A stretch of 64,000 bases of DNA from NCBI RefSeq assembly GCF_025318105.1, contig NZ_JAOANI010000012.1:62001-126000 (forward strand). The letters run 5' to 3'. Every line of letters starts with the position of its first letter. Position 1 is the stretch's first letter. The DNA is from Venatoribacter pacificus. Lineage in GTDB: Bacteria; Pseudomonadota; Gammaproteobacteria; Pseudomonadales; Oceanobacteraceae. The notes below the pieces were generated by a model. It ran no database searches. It was not told the DNA's origin and was given only the letters and a program-made list of their open reading frames with translations. Shown in pieces: positions 61,584 to 64,000 of the stretch. The translations under genes were made by a program, and so were the position numbers.

Positions 61584-63224
61584 CTACATCAGAACATCGC
61601 GTAAATCCTGCAGGTACATAACCAGCCTCTGGCCAAAACGTGCTGCTTCCGCACCGTCTACGACCCGGTGATCATAGGACAGCGACAGCGGCAACATAAG
61701 ACGCGGCACAAAAGCCGAACCATCCCATACCGGTTGCATCGACGCTTTCGATAAACCAAGAATGGCGACTTCCGGCGGATTCACAATGGGGGTAAACGCT
61801 GTACCACCAATACCTCCGAGACTGGACAGACTGAAACAGCCGCCCTGCATGTCAGTTAATGGTAGCTTACCCAGTCGGGCCAATTCGGCCTTATCGGTAA
61901 GCTCTTGTGTAATTTGTGTAACCGACTTCTGATTAACATCACGAATAACCGGCACCAGTAGTCCTTTCGGCGTATCAACCGCCACTCCGATATGAACATA
62001 CTGTTTCAGAATCAGTTTCTCGCCATCGGCACTGAGCGAAGCGTTAAACACAGGGAAATCTTCCAGTGTTTTGGCAATCGCCTTAAGCACAAAAGGTACA
62101 ATGGAAAATTTTATTCCCTGGCGGGCATAGCGATCATTTTGTTGCTTACGATAATTTTCCAGGTCAGTAATATCGACCTGATCAAATTGCGTGACTTGTG
62201 GCACATTCAGCCAGGCCGTTGTCATCGCCCGTGCTGTCGCACGCTTAATATTATTCAGTGGGCTTTCACTGACCGGCCCGAATTTAGCGAAATCGACGAC
62301 CGGAACGGTAGGAATTCCAGCTCCCGTTTGCACCGTTGAAGACGCTGCACTTAATCGCTGTTTTACATAATGCTGGATATCATCTTTAGTAATCCGGTGC
62401 TTAGGGCCATTACCTTTAACTAACGCCAGCTCCACACCAAATTCGCGCGCCAGCTTGCGTACCGCCGGACCGGCATGAACTTCAGCAGCGGAAGAGCGCA
62501 CATCAGCAGCAGGAATCGTTGCTGTAGCGGCAGTTGCTGCGACTGTTGTTTGTACTGCTTTTTCTGTTGGCGCCACCTCAGGCGCTGCAGATTCAACGGC
62601 GTTGTTTTCCGCAGATACAGCATTACCAGCAGCCGGCTGTAATTTAAGCATCACATCACCGGCACTGACTTTATCACCGGTTTTAACGGCGACACTGATT
62701 ACGGTACCAGCCTGACCGGCTGGAATCTCCATCGACGCTTTATCTGATTCCAGCACCAGCACCGTTTGTTCGGCATCAATCTCATCACCGGCACTGACCT
62801 GCACTTCAATCACTTCCACCTGCTCAGATCCGCCCAGATCAGGAACAACAATATCTACGGCTTCTGTTTTTTCGGAAGCTGGAGTAGCTTTTTCCACTGA
62901 TTTCTCTGCGTTCTTTTCTGTATCAGCAGCCATCGCTTGCTCAGTGTCTACCGTATCTTCAGACTCAGAAGCAGACGGTGATGAATCGGCTGTATCGCTA
63001 TCCAGTTCACCGAATACATCACCGCTGCTGACTTTATCGCCCACTTTAACGCTCAGGCTTTTAATCACACCGGCAGTTTCTGCCGGAATCTCCATCGTCG
63101 CTTTATCGGTTTCCAGCACAATCAATGCTTGTTCCGCTTCCACGCTATCACCGGCGCTTACCAAAATTTCGATAATTTCAACCTGACTGGGACCGCCGAG
63201 ATCCGGAATTTTTAAAGTCGTCAT
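61584..63224 (-). CDS. aceF: Pyruvate dehydrogenase E2 (dihydrolipoyl acetyltransferase)
   Basis: 546 residues. Two lipoyl domains, with lysine sites VLETDKATMEIP (about residue 42) and VLESDKASMEIP (about 162), joined by an Ala/Glu/Thr-rich linker. Then a peripheral-subunit-binding domain (AGPAVRKLAREFGVEL to GNGPKHRITKDDIQHYV) and the catalytic domain ending SLSYDHRVVDGAEAARF with the HRxxDG active site. Family enzymes have one to three lipoyl domains; two is normal. Start 63224 lies 10 bases after the aceE stop. Confidence 0.96.
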   Translation of the reverse strand: MTTLKIPDLGGPSQVEIIEILVSAGDSVEAEQALIVLETDKATMEIPAETAGVIKSLSVKVGDKVSSGDVFGELDSDTADSSPSASESEDTVDTEQAMAADTEKNAEKSVEKATPASEKTEAVDIVVPDLGGSEQVEVIEVQVSAGDEIDAEQTVLVLESDKASMEIPAGQAGTVISVAVKTGDKVSAGDVMLKLQPAAGNAVSAENNAVESAAPEVAPTEKAVQTTVAATAATATIPAADVRSSAAEVHAGPAVRKLAREFGVELALVKGNGPKHRITKDDIQHYVKQRLSAASSTVQTGAGIPTVPVVDFAKFGPVSESPLNNIKRATARAMTTAWLNVPQVTQFDQVDITDLENYRKQQNDRYARQGIKFSIVPFVLKAIAKTLEDFPVFNASLSADGEKLILKQYVHIGVAVDTPKGLLVPVIRDVNQKSVTQITQELTDKAELARLGKLPLTDMQGGCFSLSSLGGIGGTAFTPIVNPPEVAILGLSKASMQPVWDGSAFVPRLMLPLSLSYDHRVVDGAEAARFGQRLVMYLQDLRDVLM

Positions 63225-63234
63225 GCATCCATCC

Positions 63235-64000
63235 TCAGCTGTACAGTGGGTCAGGTTTAGCAGCATCAATATTCAGCTCGCTGCGCCACTGCTCAAGATC
63301 AGCGGCTTTTAACGCGCCACTTTTTACCAGCTCGGTACCGGCCGCCCAGGCCACATGCTGCCAGTCGACTTCAAAGAAGCGGCGTAAATTTTCACGCGAA
63401 TCACTGCGGCCAAAACCATCAGTACCCAGTGTTTTATAACGACGTCCATCGGGAATAAATGCCCGGATTTGTTCGGCATAGGTTTTCATATGATCGGTCG
63501 TTGCAACGATGGGGCCCTCACTGTCCGCCAGTTGACGGGTTACCCAGGGCTGGGGCATCTGTTCGCCTGCCGTTAATAAATCGGTACGATCACACGCCAG
63601 ACCATCACGACGTAGCTCATTAAAAGAAGTCACACTCCAGACATCGGCGGCGATGCCTTTTTCTTCCAACCACCTGGCTGCCTGTTCAACCTGGCGTAAA
63701 ATAGAGCCGCTGCCCAGTAGCTGAATACGCGCCGGCTTCTTATTTTTCGCACCTTTAATTGCCGATGTTTTCAGGCGATACAGCCCGCGTTTAATCCCCT
63801 CTTCCACACCTTCCGGCATCGGCGGATGAACGTAGTTTTCATTCAGGCTGGTGATGTAATAGAAGACTTTTTCTTTCTTCTCATACATGCGCTTCAGACC
63901 ATCCTGAATAATCACTGCAAGCTCATAAGCGTACGTCGGATCGTAGCTGACACAGTTGGGAATAGTGGACGCCAGAATATGACTGTGACCATCCTGATGC
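63235..64000 (-). CDS. aceE: Pyruvate dehydrogenase E1 (AceE), C-terminal part, cut by window end
   Basis: The last ~255 residues of the homodimeric E1 are visible; the frame stays open through position 64000, so the 5' part lies outside. Recognised text: HQDGHSHILASTIPNCVSYD, AYELAVIIQDGLKRMY, YYITSLNENYVHPPMPEG, KTLGTDGFGRSDSRENLRRF near the C-terminus. E1 decarboxylates pyruvate with thiamine diphosphate and passes the acetyl group to AceF lipoyl domains. A GTG at 63915 is internal and not a start. Confidence 0.97.
   Translation of the reverse strand, partial: HQDGHSHILASTIPNCVSYDPTYAYELAVIIQDGLKRMYEKKEKVFYYITSLNENYVHPPMPEGVEEGIKRGLYRLKTSAIKGAKNKKPARIQLLGSGSILRQVEQAARWLEEKGIAADVWSVTSFNELRRDGLACDRTDLLTAGEQMPQPWVTRQLADSEGPIVATTDHMKTYAEQIRAFIPDGRRYKTLGTDGFGRSDSRENLRRFFEVDWQHVAWAAGTELVKSGALKAADLEQWRSELNIDAAKPDPLYS

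Noticed and set aside
1..64000. CRISPR arrays, rRNA operons, prophage structural genes
   Set aside because: No regularly spaced repeats, rRNA sequence or phage morphogenesis proteins were seen on either strand.

Overview
The window is a contiguous piece of a marine-type gammaproteobacterial chromosome. The best guess is the Oceanospirillales (Thalassolituus/Oceanobacter-like), from gene content only. Pointers are the rnfH-ratA / smpB-ssrA arrangement, a tmRNA tag ANDETYALAA, EF-P with Arg32 beside its rhamnosyltransferase EarP, and a two-lipoyl-domain PDH E2. Coding density is high, with many ATGA/TGATG/TAATG stop-start overlaps that mark operons.

Region by region. (1) 1-3375: rnfH, ratA, a sodium:solute symporter, smpB and ssrA. 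(2) 3313-12753: a 9.4-kb island bounded by a 33-bp direct repeat of the ssrA 3' end (one mismatch), with no integrase inside. It carries one tightly coupled seven-gene operon: MoxR-type AAA+ ATPase, an unknown protein, an HExxH/vWA protein, a second unknown protein, a PaaK/F390-synthetase-like adenylating enzyme, a PnuC transporter and a NadR-like NMN adenylyltransferase/nicotinamide-riboside kinase. I do not know this combination as a described system and regard it as the main discovery candidate. A MITE-like element with 22-bp inverted repeats has rewritten the last codons of the nadR-like gene. (3) 12.2-15.5 kb: an intact chemoreceptor gene, a class III cyclase gene, and two chemoreceptor gene fragments. 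One fragment is fused to a copy of the efp 3' end. (4) 15.5-24.9 kb: a five-gene operon of transglutaminases, circularly permuted ATP-grasp proteins and alpha-E proteins, a predicted peptide/amide-ligase pathway. It is flanked by 60-bp direct repeats of the efp 3' end. (5) 25.3-28.6 kb: earP-efp and small genes. (6) 28.8-33.6 kb: a light-repair operon of three different cryptochrome/photolyase-family genes plus DUF2256, behind a perfect 14-bp dyad resembling a LitR operator. (7) 33.7-36.5 kb: ZIP transporter, Dps, and a CxxC protein with its permease partner. (8) 36.6-46.3 kb: cobalamin genes (btuF-like, cobD, cbiB, cobQ, cobS, cobC, cobT, cobU) interrupted by globin, LysE and two small envelope genes. 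(9) 46.4-55.2 kb: PilZ protein, ROK kinase, MerR regulator with its target promoter, ampG-yajQ, a RAYT-like protein with an incomplete HUH motif, panE and a histidine kinase. (10) 55.3-59.4 kb: a cobalamin riboswitch, a BtuB-like receptor, a lipoprotein and a PduO-type adenosyltransferase. (11) 59.4-64 kb: a chemoreceptor and aceF/aceE, with aceE cut by the window edge.

How the parts connect. The cobalamin genes together cover uptake, adenosylation, amidation, side-chain attachment and lower-ligand assembly; no corrin-ring genes are present here. Three stretches (ssrA island, efp-flanked operon, chemoreceptor fragments) show recombination scars within about 22 kb, so this part of the chromosome is an accessory hotspot. 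No CRISPR array, rRNA or tRNA gene (other than tmRNA) was seen.
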